From Sphingobacterium detergens (GTDB lineage Bacteria; Bacteroidota; Bacteroidia; Sphingobacteriales; Sphingobacteriaceae), in NCBI RefSeq assembly GCF_003610355.1, contig NZ_RAPY01000003.1, positions 620,001-684,000 on the forward strand: 64,000 nucleotides of DNA. Reading direction: 5' to 3'. The translations under genes were made by a program, and so were the position numbers. Of this stretch, positions 63,062-64,000 are shown one piece after another (the first letter of the stretch is position 1; each line of letters starts with the position of its first letter). The notes below the pieces were generated by a model. It searched no databases. It saw only the letters and a program-made list of their open reading frames with translations, and was not told where the DNA came from.

Positions 63062-64000
63062 TTACATACGGGGTCTTCTCATACCTCCATGAAAGTCATC
63101 TCCCCCTTGTGGGGTCCCCATTGCAAACTTCTGGAATTTATAGGTGAATAAAAGCATAAAATAGCGTCCCAGACGATTTGTACGACTGTCTGTAGTTAAG
63201 AATCCATCTACGGTCCTAGATAAATTCGTTTGTTGATTTAGTAAATCAAATGCTTGCAAACGTAAGGTACCACGCTGCTCTTTTAAAAATCTCTGTTCCA
63301 CATAGGTATTGATAATGAATGGATTGGAAGACAACCCTTGGCCATATCCTTGGTTGAAAGATTTAGAAAGGTCAGCGCCAAAAATTGTGTTCTTCAAAAT
63401 ATTGTAGGAACCAATTAAAGTTGGCGTCCATGTCTGAATATCACTATTTCGCTGTAGTAAGCTATTTTCTGTATGCGTAAATTGGTAACGAACACCCGGA
63501 TTAATTTCTAGATTTTCGGATGGATTGTAACGAAACATTAGGCCTTGAGTCAGGACAAAATTACGTGCAACATTTTTCTGTCCGATATTGTCATTTTCAT
63601 CAATGGAAGAATAACCAATTGTTTTATTCACCGAAATACCGCCCATCAACATTACATTGAAGGTTTTTTCTTTCCAGGATTTACCATAATGGTAAAATGA
63701 ATTGATCGCATACGGACGATCCCCGGTCTCATTAAAATAACGGGTCTCTGAAATCAACGCAGAATCAATGTTCCCTGTTGTGGGATCTTTCTGAATAGGA
63801 CCGTAGTACGATTTGTTTAAACTTACGATTTTGTTATCTGCCAGTGAACCATTGAGGAATACAAAGAAATTATTACCTTTTTGAAAGTCATTTTTACGAA
63901 ATCTCAGATTCAATTGATGATTAAATTCCGGATTCAGGTTTGCATTACCGTAAACAATATTTGTCGAACTTGTGCTCAGATTATAGGGCAATATTTGCGA
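63062..64000 (-). CDS. TonB-dependent-receptor-like outer-membrane protein, 3' part
   Basis: An open reverse-strand frame of about 313 residues that continues past the window edge; the 5' end is missing. The visible part is a string of amphipathic beta-strands (NANLNPEFNHQLNLRFRKND, NNFFVFLNGSLADNKIVSLN, LEINPGVRYQFTHTENSLL) of the outer-membrane-protein beta-barrel family found in large Bacteroidota TonB-receptor-like proteins. A LRLQAFDLLNQQTNLSRTVD segment precedes the final strand YFMLLFTYKFQKF. After that comes a Gly/Arg/Met-rich tail with GGDDFHGGMRRPRM. The tail after the last strand suggests it is not a standard SusC. Function cannot be given without the plug and N-terminal domain. 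Confidence 0.78.
   Translation of the reverse strand, partial: SQILPYNLSTSSTNIVYGNANLNPEFNHQLNLRFRKNDFQKGNNFFVFLNGSLADNKIVSLNKSYYGPIQKDPTTGNIDSALISETRYFNETGDRPYAINSFYHYGKSWKEKTFNVMLMGGISVNKTIGYSSIDENDNIGQKNVARNFVLTQGLMFRYNPSENLEINPGVRYQFTHTENSLLQRNSDIQTWTPTLIGSYNILKNTIFGADLSKSFNQGYGQGLSSNPFIINTYVEQRFLKEQRGTLRLQAFDLLNQQTNLSRTVDGFLTTDSRTNRLGRYFMLLFTYKFQKFAMGTPQGGDDFHGGMRRPRM

Noticed and set aside
1..64000. CRISPR arrays, insertion sequences, prophage or integrated elements
   Set aside because: No regularly spaced repeats, transposase or integrase reading frames, or tRNA-flanking direct repeats were seen.

Overview
The window looks like chromosome of a Sphingobacterium-like member of the Sphingobacteriaceae (Bacteroidota). 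Evidence: SusC/SusD outer-membrane pairs, an ECF sigma/FecR cascade feeding a SusC that carries an N-terminal STN domain, a Bacteroidota-type TonB with two ExbD paralogues, DUF5686 and MoxR/DUF4350/DUF4129 genes, a short NuoG, and several promoters of the form TTTG-N19-TAnnTTTG. Ribosome binding sites are weak. Several reading frames that can be opened at TTG are better started at an internal ATG, and I trimmed them. I see no insertion sequence, phage, CRISPR array or rRNA.

Layout. 1-7.6 kb: the 5' end of a MiaE-like tRNA hydroxylase, a flavin-dependent luciferase-like oxidoreductase, a virJ/mprF lipid-modification pair, a glycosyltransferase, and a dCTP deaminase/metallo-beta-lactamase-fold pair. 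7.9-8.8 kb: a phosphopantetheinyl transferase and a tRNA-Glu with promoter and terminator. 9.3-26.8 kb: a carbohydrate utilisation locus in two halves. One half is sigma-fecR-susC-susD-lipoprotein. The other is MFS sugar porter-DUF5107/TPR-GH2, divergent from an AraC regulator, with a 21-bp-spaced direct repeat between them. 27-30.3 kb: enoyl-CoA hydratase and a DUF5686 outer-membrane protein.

30.4-43.4 kb is a complete nuoA-N operon for complex I, with separate nuoC and nuoD and a NuoG of only 339 residues. 43.4-49.6 kb is a seven-gene exbB-exbD-exbD-tonB operon that also encodes a small membrane protein, an orphan PstS-like lipoprotein and a large TPR protein. The first four genes probably energise TonB-dependent transport, including SusC-type uptake. 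50-53.3 kb holds a SUI1/lipid-kinase pair, metK behind what I read as a SAM-II-type riboswitch, and an exported Dabb protein.

53.3-60.3 kb is a tightly overlapping six-gene operon (SpoIIM, membrane protein, DUF4129, DUF4350, MoxR ATPase, DUF58), divergent from an RDD gene with only 29 bp between the two start codons. This is the best candidate for a poorly described multi-protein envelope system. The window closes with fabD, an M16 peptidase and the 3' part of an outer-membrane TonB-receptor-like protein that runs off the end.
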